Shown piece by piece: positions 1 through 5,531 of a stretch of 8,803 nt of DNA. The stretch's first letter is position 1; each line of letters starts with the position of its first letter. Source of the DNA: JAQBFJ01 sp032123435. GTDB taxonomy: Bacteria > Verrucomicrobiota > Kiritimatiellia > UBA8416 > JAQBFJ01. The notes beneath the pieces were generated by a model, which saw only the letters and a program-made list of their open reading frames with translations, was not told where the DNA came from and searched no databases. The DNA lies in assembly GCA_032123435.1 (NCBI GenBank), contig JAQBFJ010000134.1, forward strand, positions 1 through 8,803, written 5' to 3'. A program made the translations under genes and the position numbers.

Positions 1-2
1 CA

Positions 3-482
3 TCGGTAGCAGGGCGCATGCTGTATCTCAACCGCTCTTGCTACAACGGCTTATATCGACTTAACAGCAAGGGCGAGTTTAATTCTTCTTGGGGCAAGAG
101 GGATTCGGTATCTATTGACGAAGACAACTTGTTATCCGTTAGCCGGGCCCTGCAGAATGTCCACCTGAATCAAGGAGATTTTGCTTCCGTTCTTGACTAC
201 GCCCGTTCCGATGATTTCTGCTACCTAGATCCGCCTTATCCCGACGGCTTCGATGGCTACACCTCCGTCGGATTCAACGAGTCCGATCATCAACGTCTTT
301 ATGCTGTATGTGTCGAACTGAACCGCAAAAATATCCTGTTTATGCAAAGCAACGCTGATTGCTTACTCATTAGAAAACTTTACAAGGATTTTAATGTTGT
401 TCCTGTCCAAGCCCGAAGGAGTATCAACTGCAAGGGCGATGGACGGGGCCACGTTAGTGAAGTACTGATCATGAATTACTGA
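3..482 (+). CDS. DNA adenine methyltransferase, D12 class (Dam-like), 5' end outside window
   Basis: Transfers a methyl group from S-adenosylmethionine to adenine N6 in a short DNA target. The frame is open from the first complete codon at base 3, so the gene starts left of the window and the ATG at 18 is internal. What remains is the C-terminal part, about 160 residues of a family usually near 270. Visible family signatures are NRSCYNGLYRLNSKGEFN near the start, the catalytic DPPY (bases 228-239), SVGFNESDHQRL, QSNAD and the terminal RRSINCKGDGRGHVSEVLIMNY-type ending (RRSIN, GRG, EVLI, NY). The SAM-binding FxGxG motif would be in the missing part. No restriction enzyme gene follows within the window, so it looks like an orphan methylase carried by the mobile element, a common accessory in phages. 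It could protect element DNA or alter regulation. Target site unknown; GATC is only the family default. Confidence 0.93.
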   Translation, partial: SVAGRMLYLNRSCYNGLYRLNSKGEFNSSWGKRDSVSIDEDNLLSVSRALQNVHLNQGDFASVLDYARSDDFCYLDPPYPDGFDGYTSVGFNESDHQRLYAVCVELNRKNILFMQSNADCLLIRKLYKDFNVVPVQARRSINCKGDGRGHVSEVLIMNY

Positions 483-508
483 GAAGGGAAAGATAAATAG
501 GATGTCAA

Positions 509-595
509 ATGGAAATATGTGATTTCAAAATCTTTATTCGTGGAGCGTTCGAGGAAAAACATAAGAACCGGCATAACGAAAGGAGCGGAAAATGA
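509..595 (+). CDS. Possible 28-residue ORF coupled to the next gene
   Basis: A short ORF starting MEICDFKIFIRGAFEE with a basic C-terminus. AGGA at 499-502 lies six bases before the ATG, a usable ribosome site. Its stop overlaps the next start as ATGA (592-595), the usual layout for translational coupling. No family is recognised. An overlapping six-codon frame starts at 502, so the local start signals are ambiguous. It may be a real micropeptide, a coupling leader for the downstream gene, or chance. Only the spacing and overlap support it. Confidence 0.25.
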   Translation: MEICDFKIFIRGAFEEKHKNRHNERSGK

Positions 596-891
596 ATGAC
601 GAACTGGAGAACAACTATATCAAGTATCATATGCTTCTCATCGGGGAGATAGCCACTCTAGCCGACTCATACCCCACCTTGGATGAGACGCAAGAAGCGG
701 CGGAGCGGCTTAGACTGAAGCTATTCTATGAGAATCAGAAACTGCTGTACCACAAGGGTCTGCTTACGCCACATCAAATCACGCTCTACGAGAAAATAGA
801 AGGGTGGTCTTGGAAGTCTGATATCCTTACGGGAAACTTGAAATGGGATGACGGCTTGGAAGAACTTTTCCCGCCATTTGATGAGAAATGA
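592..891 (+). CDS. Small protein with helicase-associated (HA)-like segment
   Basis: A 99-residue acidic protein of unknown role. A strong Shine-Dalgarno AAAGGAG (579-585) sits six bases before the ATG. The N-terminal half is helical-looking and charged. Residues about 47-74 (ENQKLLYHKGLLTPHQ, then LYEKIEGWSW) read like the small helicase-associated domain, whose pattern is roughly QR..YK.GKL...R...L..I.GW.W. That domain is a three-helix unit found repeated in some helicases and in phage or mobile-element proteins, where it is thought to bind nucleic acid. This match is by eye only. There is no signal peptide or membrane segment. It lies between the methylase and a 32-residue ORF, with only 11 bases before the latter, so they are likely cotranscribed. 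Function is not known; nucleic-acid binding is an inference. Confidence 0.75.
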   Translation: MNDELENNYIKYHMLLIGEIATLADSYPTLDETQEAAERLRLKLFYENQKLLYHKGLLTPHQITLYEKIEGWSWKSDILTGNLKWDDGLEELFPPFDEK

Positions 892-902
892 AGGAGGACA
901 AC

Positions 903-1001
903 ATGAAGAACCCGGTACGTGAATATCTCGAAAAGGTCATATCTGATGTAGGCGGCGCACTCAGGCCTCCTGTAGAGCAAACCATTTCTGAGCGTTCGTA
1001 G
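903..1001 (+). CDS. 32-residue hypothetical protein with ideal ribosome site
   Basis: A small gene starting MKNPVREYLEKVISDVGG and ending at TAG 999-1001. It has AAGGAGG at 891-897, five bases before the ATG, overlapping the end of the preceding gene's stop codon. The predicted peptide has an amphipathic helix-like N-terminal half and a GG/PP break near residues 17-23, with no cysteine and no membrane segment. No family is recognised. The ribosome site, the tight spacing to the 99-residue gene and normal-looking codon use argue that it is translated. An alternative is a translated leader that ends the upstream operon. Confidence 0.5.
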   Translation: MKNPVREYLEKVISDVGGALRPPVEQTISERS

Positions 1002-1039
1002 AGCGGCGAAAAAAAATCAAAAAAAGTGCCCAACAAAAA

Positions 1040-1065
1040 TTTGGAATATAAAAAAATTGTATAAT
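1040..1065 (+). promoter_or_regulatory. Candidate promoter for the zinc-motif protein operon
   Basis: A perfect -10 TATAAT (1060-1065) sits in a very A-rich stretch following the end of the upstream gene cluster. The A tracts at about 1008-1026 could act as an UP element. The -35 is not convincing: the best TTG (TTTGG, 1040-1044) lies about 16 bases before the -10 only if read as a TTTG-type -33 box, as in Bacteroidota promoters, and is too close for a classic sigma-70 hexamer. Transcription would start near 1072 and give a leader of about 115 bases before the gene at 1187. Confidence 0.4.
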
Positions 1066-1124
1066 AAGGGTATGAATAAGCGAGAACATATTTTGAACAA
1101 CGAGTAACAAAAGGAGGTGATTCT

Positions 1125-1163
1125 ATGGTGCAGATGTCGGTAGTTAGTAAATGTGTTTTGTAA
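1125..1163 (+). CDS. Possible 12-codon leader peptide behind an extreme Shine-Dalgarno
   Basis: The ORF reads MVQMSVVSKCVL and stops at TAA 1161-1163, 23 bases before the start of the zinc-motif gene and in a different frame. In front of it AAGGAGGTGAT (1111-1121) matches eleven successive bases of the complement of the 16S rRNA 3' end, seven bases from GGAGG to the ATG. Such a site would load ribosomes heavily onto the leader. An 11-codon ORF also lies at 1072-1107 but has no ribosome site. The 12-codon ORF may be a control leader (translational coupling or attenuation), or the site may be a standby site with the peptide a by-product. Confidence 0.35.
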   Translation: MVQMSVVSKCVL

Positions 1164-1186
1164 ATGTATAACGATAAGGAGTAGAA

Positions 1187-1843
1187 ATGAATAATTATAA
1201 AGAAATTGAAATTGAAATATGTGAAATACCTGTAGCGCAGGGCAGCGGTAAATATCTGAGGATGCCCACGGATGGAAACACGCTGTATATAAGAGTGTAC
1301 CCGTTTAAAAAATCGGACGGTAAACGTAAACTGGGGCGACCAACGGCATGTCACTGGATAGAGCATAAACGGCATGAGTGTATTGGTAAGGACTGCCCTC
1401 ACTGCAAAAAAGGTGTGGAGTTGACCTATAAGGTGGAAGTAGCCTGCGTAGATCGCCAAAATACACCCGACCGCATGCAGATCCTGGAAGTCCCAAGATC
1501 CGTATTTGGGATGGTAACACAGAGCATGAAGGAGAATGGTTCGTCTATCCTCGGAGATAGTGGCGTGACGTTTGCGCTGTCCTATAACCGGCAACTGAAA
1601 AAGTATTCTGTCTCGCCGGTAATCAAGGATAAGACAGTCCTCAAGAACGGCAATAAGCTACTGTCGTTTGAGCCCGAGTCAGAGAGCCGAACACCCCCTG
1701 TAAGCCCGATCACATCAGACGAGGATGATTTTCAGGCCATTACAGCGAAGAACCCCGACCAGCCCTCGCAGGCCGAGAAAGCGGTGGAGGATGACGAGGC
1801 AAAGGATACTGACGGATCGGATAATGATGGTGAACTCTGGTAA
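1187..1843 (+). CDS. Putative single-stranded DNA-binding protein, gp32-like, zinc motif and acidic tail
   Basis: A 218-residue protein, ribosome site AAGGAG (1176-1181) five bases before the ATG. Residues about 1-160 form the folded part. They include a basic, aromatic stretch (YIRVYPFKKSDGKRKLGR, 34-51) and a metal-ligand cluster: C55, H56, H60, H63, C65, C70, H72, C73, with C-x4-C-x2-C and upstream histidines. T4 gp32 and related phage ssDNA-binding proteins carry a similar His/Cys3 zinc site within their OB fold. Residues about 161-218 are a low-complexity tail rich in Asp and Glu ending DNDGELW, resembling the acidic protein-recruiting tails of SSB and gp32. The position between phage-type genes and the xis-int pair fits a replication or recombination role. 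The family call rests on layout and not on a clear homologue; another zinc-binding phage protein is possible. Confidence 0.6.
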   Translation: MNNYKEIEIEICEIPVAQGSGKYLRMPTDGNTLYIRVYPFKKSDGKRKLGRPTACHWIEHKRHECIGKDCPHCKKGVELTYKVEVACVDRQNTPDRMQILEVPRSVFGMVTQSMKENGSSILGDSGVTFALSYNRQLKKYSVSPVIKDKTVLKNGNKLLSFEPESESRTPPVSPITSDEDDFQAITAKNPDQPSQAEKAVEDDEAKDTDGSDNDGELW

Positions 1844-1874
1844 TGATCATGATGGTAATTAAGGCAAAATCATA

Positions 1875-1913
1875 AGGCTGACTTCCGCATTTACATAATT
1901 TTTATGTCAGCCT
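1875..1913. repeat. Nested inverted repeats in the spacer before the excisionase-like gene
   Basis: Outer arms AGGCTGAC (1875-1882) and GTCAGCCT (1906-1913) are perfect 8-bp complements. Inner arms ACATAA (1893-1898) and TTATGT (1902-1907) form a second perfect hairpin with a three-base loop. The two share bases 1906-1907, so they combine into one bulged hairpin or compete. No T run follows, so it is a poor intrinsic terminator. It could be an operator, an RNA structure between the two operons, or a recombination-protein site. The rest of the 120-base spacer (1844-1963) shows TCCGCA/TGCGGA (1884-1889, 1925-1930) and GATTA/TAATC (1931-1935, 1945-1949) only. Confidence 0.45.
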
Positions 1914-1963
1914 GGACAATGCCTTGCGGAGATTAATAACCCTAATCGGCACGTTGAAGGCAA

Positions 1964-2296
1964 ATGAAAGAGCATGAAAAACCCCTTCCTGGTGATGCAC
2001 TTCTGCGACAGTCTAGTATGTCGTTGGAGGTGGATGCTTCGTTTCTGCATCAGCGTAAAATCAGCATATCGGAAGCAGCCCCATTAATTGGAATTGGTAA
2101 AACTAAACTGAGGGAACTGGTTGTTGCAAAAGTAATACCGTCCATACAGATTGATGGTAAGTACATTCTTATGGAGCAAGATTTAGAGGCGTATTTGGAA
2201 GGAAAGTATTCAGGAACAATCTTAACAGTTATCAAAAACAAAGAACCGAAGCGAAGATTACCACAAGAAGTTATTAACTCAAAACATCTGAATTAA
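1964..2296 (+). CDS. Excisionase-like helix-turn-helix DNA-binding protein
   Basis: A 110-residue protein with a winged-HTH segment of the excisionase/MerR-like (HTH_17) type at about residues 32-80: ISISEAAPLIGIGKTKLREL gives helix-turn-helix, and SIQIDGKYILMEQDLEAYLE gives the wing and following helix, the usual pattern of these proteins. A basic C-terminal stretch (KNKEPKRR) follows. The first 30 residues are not part of the domain, so a start further in (ATG near 2018) is possible, but only the first ATG has any ribosome-like sequence (GAAGG, 1956-1960). The stop is two bases before the integrase ATG, so the two are surely cotranscribed. By analogy with phage and ICE modules it would bind the attachment region and steer the integrase towards excision, or regulate the pair. 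Confidence 0.8.
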   Translation: MKEHEKPLPGDALLRQSSMSLEVDASFLHQRKISISEAAPLIGIGKTKLRELVVAKVIPSIQIDGKYILMEQDLEAYLEGKYSGTILTVIKNKEPKRRLPQEVINSKHLN

Positions 2297-2298
2297 TT

Positions 2299-3426
2299 AT
2301 GGCAAAACCAATAATAACCGCCGAGCCAAACTACGACAAAAGGGTTGGCATTTATTATAAAAGAATCCCGATTAATGGTGTTCGCAAATATATCGGCTTA
2401 GGCACAGATCGCAGAACGGCAAAAGAAACATTGCTCGAATTAATGCTAAAAAAGGTGCGTGGTGAACTGGATGAAGGTAAATCGTCTGTCAAAAAAAATG
2501 ATAATGGTTCTCCTGATATTGCGATAAGGGAATTAATCCACAAATACCTTGATTGGGTTGAGGGAAACCTTAAAAAAAGCACATACAAACTTAAGAAAGG
2601 CTCACTCAACATATTCCTCAAAGAGTTTTTAGAAAACGAATCCCCTTCTATTTTTTGGGCTTCAGAATTGACGTATGCTGTTTTAGACCAGTATAAAACA
2701 TGGGCAAAGAGGCGGCGTAGTAGTGGAGTATTAAATGGCGGCAATGGCAATGCTCGGGAAGTAAAAACCTTGATAATTTGGGGTTGGGAAAGAGATTTGT
2801 GTAGCAGGCCGAAGAAATTTCCCAAGATACACACCGTTACAAAAACTAGAGAACCAATCCCGGCTGAACATTTACATACACTTATTAACCATCCTTCTTT
2901 ACCTGCTGAATTCAAAAGGCATATTGTTTTTGGATTGATCAATGGCTTACGTCCCCAAGAATTATACCCATTTCAGTGGATTTGGATCCGTGATTGGGAC
3001 AAACAAATTCCCTACATATATATCTCAGAACATAAAACATCGGCATCTAGCAAAGTATACAAGCCCCGAATGGTACCTCTGTCTCCGTTAGCAAGAAACA
3101 TTTTGGAAGAACAGATAAGACTACATCCTGATTCCAAGCATCCATTCCTCAATGGGCAGGGCAAAGCATATGCGACGGCTGATGCTTTCCGTCAAAGGTT
3201 CTGGCGATGGTGCGACCGATCTAATATCCCCCGATACTGTCCATATCAGTTGCGACATAATTGGGCATCCATCGCAGAAATACCTGATCCCTCTGACAGG
3301 ATGCTATTGATGGGTCACTCAAATCTTACCACGTCTTTGGGATATAAAAGCCCCGCAATGAGTAGACTGAACGGCATTATGGAAGACGCCAGCAATAAAT
3401 TCCAAGAGATATTAGAGATTAAGTGA
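2299..3426 (+). CDS. Tyrosine recombinase (integrase) of the mobile element
   Basis: Cuts and joins DNA at attachment sites to integrate or excise the element. Length 375 residues, typical for this family. Residues about 1-60 look like an arm-binding region, 75-175 the core-binding (SAM-like) domain, 185-375 the catalytic domain. Catalytic residues seen: R218 in NGLRPQEL, K246 in EHKTSASS, R319 in YQLRH, H340 in LMGHSN, and the nucleophile Y349 in SLGYKS. The first residue of the HxxR box is Tyr (Y316) instead of His, a substitution that occurs in some integrases and need not abolish activity. No ribosome site precedes the ATG, so translation probably depends on coupling with the excisionase-like gene two bases upstream. 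It is transcribed towards the 3' end of the tRNA-Val gene, as expected for an integrase using that tRNA. The frame is intact, so the enzyme may be functional. Confidence 0.95.
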   Translation: MAKPIITAEPNYDKRVGIYYKRIPINGVRKYIGLGTDRRTAKETLLELMLKKVRGELDEGKSSVKKNDNGSPDIAIRELIHKYLDWVEGNLKKSTYKLKKGSLNIFLKEFLENESPSIFWASELTYAVLDQYKTWAKRRRSSGVLNGGNGNAREVKTLIIWGWERDLCSRPKKFPKIHTVTKTREPIPAEHLHTLINHPSLPAEFKRHIVFGLINGLRPQELYPFQWIWIRDWDKQIPYIYISEHKTSASSKVYKPRMVPLSPLARNILEEQIRLHPDSKHPFLNGQGKAYATADAFRQRFWRWCDRSNIPRYCPYQLRHNWASIAEIPDPSDRMLLMGHSNLTTSLGYKSPAMSRLNGIMEDASNKFQEILEIK

Positions 3427-3447
3427 GCGTGAAGAGTGAGCGTGAAG
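3422..3447. repeat. Perfect 13-bp tandem direct repeat at the integrase 3' end
   Basis: AGTGAGCGTGAAG occurs twice without a gap (3422-3434 and 3435-3447). The first copy overlaps the integrase stop codon TGA (3424-3426). It lies 47 bases from the tRNA 3' end, inside the presumed attachment region. Short direct repeats here are typical arm-type binding sites for integrase or excisionase, so this is a reasonable reading, though a simple slippage duplication cannot be excluded. Confidence 0.7.
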
Positions 3448-3493
3448 CAAAATCTACTTTCTTAAGGATACAGAAAAGCCAATGTTTATAGTA

Positions 3494-3535
3494 TGGGCGA
3501 TACAGGACTCGAACCTGTGACATCCAGCGTGTAAA
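3494..3535. other. Putative attachment-site core: 3' half of tRNA-Val
   Basis: The integrase gene ends 67 bases from the 3' end of the tRNA gene, which is the side where tyrosine-recombinase elements cross over. The tRNA remains complete, so the element would have brought a copy of its 3' end, covering some stretch from the anticodon loop or T arm to the discriminator base. The second copy, which would define the core exactly, should be at the far left end outside the window. Limits given are therefore approximate. Confidence 0.45.
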
Positions 3536-3567
3536 GCTGGCGCTCTAGCCAACTGAGCTAATCGCCC
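3494..3567 (-). tRNA. tRNA-Val, anticodon TAC
   Basis: A complete 74-base cloverleaf on the minus strand. The acceptor stem GGGCGAT pairs with ATCGCCC without mismatch, followed by discriminator A. D arm GCTC/GAGC, anticodon stem CCAGC/GCTGG with loop TTTACAC (anticodon TAC, bases 3531-3533), five-base variable loop, and T arm ACAGG/CCTGT with loop TTCGAGT. CCA is not encoded. It reads GUA and probably other valine codons. The 3' end faces the integrase, so it is the probable integration target. No clear terminator is visible downstream on its strand. Confidence 0.97.
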
Positions 3568-3648
3568 GAACTGAAAAAACACACATCACCGGCACCATTT
3601 CCCTCATGCCGCCTCATAATCAACCTTCATGAAAGAGAAACCGTAGAT

Positions 3649-3676
3649 AGAGTACCGCAATCTTTTTTGATGTCAA
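3649..3676 (-). promoter_or_regulatory. Candidate promoter of tRNA-Val
   Basis: On the minus strand a consensus -35 TTGACA (3671-3676) is followed after 16 bases by TACTCT (3649-3654), a weak -10 that keeps the key T, A and final T. Transcription would begin near 3642, about 75 bases before the mature tRNA. The stretch between this and purN (3677-3739) holds the divergent start region for purN. Confidence 0.45.
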
Positions 3677-3739
3677 GCGCTCACAGAAATGCTAACGTTC
3701 CAAATAATAAGAACGCACCCATTTAACAGGAAAAACTGA

Positions 3740-4369
3740 ATGGTGGACGAGAAAACAATGACGAAAAAAAACAATGATCAGAAAACACCCCTTAGAATAG
3801 CGATACTTGGCTCCGGCAAAGGCAGTAATTGCCAGTGCATTATTGACGCAATCGAAAACGGCATGCTAAACGCATCTGTGGCCTGCGTGCTGTCCGACAT
3901 TGAAGATGCGTTTATCCTGGAACGGGCAAGAAAACACGGGATCCCCGCGGAATATGTCAGCGGCGCACCTTTTAAGACAAAAATAGAAGGAGAAGCCGAA
4001 CAAAATTACATAAAAGCTCTGCGAAAGTACAATGCCAATATAATTGCCCTCGCAGGCTTCATGCGCATAATCAAGAAAGGGCTATTGGAAGCTTTCCCTA
4101 ACCGGATCGTTAACATTCATCCGTCCCTGCTTCCCGCATTCCCGGGAATGGAAAGCTGGAAACAAGCCCTCGACCACGGCGTTAAAATAACAGGGTGTAC
4201 CGTACATTTCGTCGACAAGGGAATGGATACCGGACGCATTATCGTACAGCGCGCCGTACCCGTTCTTAGAAACGATACAGCCGAAACATTGCACGCGCGC
4301 ATGCAAACAGAAGAACACAAGGCCTATCCGGAAGCCTTGCGTATCATAGCGGAACAGATGGAAAGTTAA
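3740..4369 (+). CDS. purN: Phosphoribosylglycinamide formyltransferase (PurN, 10-formyl-THF dependent)
   Basis: Catalyses the third step of de novo purine synthesis, formylating glycinamide ribonucleotide with 10-formyltetrahydrofolate in the cytoplasm. Length 209 residues, close to the usual 190-215. LRIAILGSGKGSN (18-30) is the N-terminal strand and phosphate-binding loop. The catalytic triad is N125 and H127 in VNIHPSLLPAFPG and D163 in GCTVHFVDKGMDTGR. The first 15 residues are a hydrophilic extension; a second ATG (codon 7) would shorten it, but AGGA at 3728-3731, eight bases before the first ATG, supports the longer form. It stands apart from other purine genes in this window. It is the first host gene after the tRNA and is followed by a 234-base gap, so it is probably transcribed alone. 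No purine riboswitch or obvious terminator is seen. Confidence 0.95.
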   Translation: MVDEKTMTKKNNDQKTPLRIAILGSGKGSNCQCIIDAIENGMLNASVACVLSDIEDAFILERARKHGIPAEYVSGAPFKTKIEGEAEQNYIKALRKYNANIIALAGFMRIIKKGLLEAFPNRIVNIHPSLLPAFPGMESWKQALDHGVKITGCTVHFVDKGMDTGRIIVQRAVPVLRNDTAETLHARMQTEEHKAYPEALRIIAEQMES

Positions 4370-4537
4370 CCGTAAAGCATATGAAGGGGAGCGAAGAAAA
4401 ATATTTACCACGTAGAATATAAAGGATTTTGACAGAATTGCCTTCTCTGCTCACCACGCCAAAGCACTGGCAAAGACTGACTCGCGCGGTCATCATTGAA
4501 AAACGGGAAAACACCGTAAATAAAGACAATACGCATG

Positions 4538-4579
4538 TAATACATTAGCATTGCAGTATTATGGAATAGTAAGTATTGT
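4538..4579 (+). promoter_or_regulatory. Candidate hisG-operon promoter with overlapping inverted repeat
   Basis: TTGCAG (4551-4556), a 17-base spacer and TATTGT (4574-4579) form a moderate sigma-70-like promoter, with transcription starting near 4586 and a leader of only about 18 bases. An inverted repeat TAATAC (4538-4543) and GTATTA (4556-4561) overlaps the -35 and could be an operator. The rest of the purN-hisG gap (4370-4603) holds a lone TTGACA at 4429-4434 with no partner at the right distance, no T-box-like or His-codon leader, and no clear purN terminator. Confidence 0.35.
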
Positions 4580-4603
4580 AAAAAATAAATCGGAAAGAAG
4601 AAA

Positions 4604-5476
4604 ATGAACAAAGTAATATTAGGTTTACCCAAAGGAAGTTTGCAGGACGCAACTTTAAATATGATGCGAAAAGCCGGCTTTAACGTACAGCTAGGCTCAC
4701 GCTCGTATATGCCTACAATAGATGATCCCGAAATCGAGGTTAGATTAATTCGCGCGCAGGAAATAAGCCGATATGTCGAACTCGGCATGCTGGATGCCGG
4801 AATTACCGGCTACGACTGGATCCTTGAAAACGAATCAGATATAGTCGAAGTAGCAGAACTGATATACGCTAAACAAGGCTTGCGCCCTGTTAAGTGGGTG
4901 GTTGCCGTACACAACGATTCGCCAATCAAAACAATAAATGATCTGGAAGGTAAACGGATCGCAACAGAGGCCGTCGGTCTTACTAAACAGTTCCTAAAGA
5001 AAAAACGCATCCAAGCTGAAGTTGAGTTCTCATGGGGCGCTACTGAAATCAAAACCCCTGAATTCGTGGACGCGATTGTTGAATTGACTGAAACAGGGTC
5101 GTCCCTGCGCGCCAATAACCTTCGTATTGTTGAAACAATACTTGAATCCACCACGCGTTTAATAGCTAATAAATCAGCATGGCAAAACGACAAGAAACGC
5201 TCAAAGATAGAACAGCTCGCCATGCTGCTCAAGGGCGCACTGTCTGCGGAAGACCGGGTTCTCCTGAAATTAAACTGTTCCAAACAGAATATGTCCGCCA
5301 TAATGAAACTTCTGCCATCCCTGCACGCGCCAACCGTGAATTCATTGAACGAGAACGACTGGGTGGCAATAGAGTCAGTGGTCGATGAAAAAACAGTGAG
5401 GGAAATCATTCCTCTATTGAAAAGAGCAGGCGCGGAAGGTATAATAGAATTGCCATTGAATAAGATAATACCGTGA
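4604..5476 (+). CDS. hisG: ATP phosphoribosyltransferase, long form (HisG)
   Basis: Joins ATP and PRPP to give phosphoribosyl-ATP, the first committed step of histidine synthesis. Length 290 residues, the long self-contained form that does not need HisZ. Residues about 1-205 form the two-lobed catalytic part: ILGLPKGSLQDATLNMM at the start, GITGYDWI (66-73), and the PRPP-binding region DAIVELTETGSSLRANN (156-172). Residues about 212-287 form the ACT-like HisG_C regulatory domain, ending AGAEGIIELPLNKII, so feedback inhibition by histidine is expected from the family. The ribosome site is weak (GGAAAGAAG just before the ATG). No other his gene is adjacent, so the pathway is scattered. It appears to head a five-gene unit reaching thiL. 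The long antisense frame over it is a shadow. Confidence 0.96.
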   Translation: MNKVILGLPKGSLQDATLNMMRKAGFNVQLGSRSYMPTIDDPEIEVRLIRAQEISRYVELGMLDAGITGYDWILENESDIVEVAELIYAKQGLRPVKWVVAVHNDSPIKTINDLEGKRIATEAVGLTKQFLKKKRIQAEVEFSWGATEIKTPEFVDAIVELTETGSSLRANNLRIVETILESTTRLIANKSAWQNDKKRSKIEQLAMLLKGALSAEDRVLLKLNCSKQNMSAIMKLLPSLHAPTVNSLNENDWVAIESVVDEKTVREIIPLLKRAGAEGIIELPLNKIIP

Positions 5477-5480
5477 TAAC

Positions 5481-5494
5481 CCGCAATAATGCGG
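5481..5494 (+). other. Small hairpin between hisG and the bS22-like gene
   Basis: CCGCA and TGCGG form a perfect 5-bp stem with an ATAA loop just after the hisG stop. No T run follows, so it is not a convincing terminator. It could mark an RNA processing or 3'-protecting site that allows different expression of hisG and the ribosomal gene, or be chance. Confidence 0.25.
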
Positions 5495-5531
5495 CATGAT
5501 CAGAGAAATAAATCAAGTATCAGGAGAAAGA

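Noticed and set aside
1072..1107. 11-codon ORF directly after the TATAAT box
   Set aside because: It starts at the presumed transcription start and has no ribosome site, so it is noted only as part of the leader.
827..1594. 255-codon minus-strand frame across the leader and the zinc-motif gene
   Set aside because: It is antisense to well-supported plus-strand genes with strong ribosome sites, crosses a clear promoter-like spacer, and its translation looks like no family.
2355..2942. 195-codon minus-strand frame within the integrase gene
   Set aside because: Antisense to the integrase coding frame with no domain or ribosome site.
3678..3684. CGCTCAC, an inverted partial copy of the 13-bp repeat, right of the tRNA
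   Set aside because: Only seven bases match and it lies on the host side of the junction, so chance is the simpler reading.
3696..3715. CGTTC/GAACG inverted repeat before purN
   Set aside because: Five-base arms with a ten-base spacer in AT-rich DNA are too weak to call an operator or riboswitch.
4429..4434. TTGACA in the purN-hisG gap as a hisG promoter
   Set aside because: No -10-like hexamer is at 16-18 bases (the sequence there is CACCAC).
5179..5388. 69-codon plus-strand frame within hisG
   Set aside because: It is an out-of-frame shadow inside the conserved regulatory part of hisG.
4810..5409. 199-codon minus-strand frame within hisG
   Set aside because: It lies wholly antisense to a conserved enzyme gene, has no recognisable domain, and is a codon-bias shadow.
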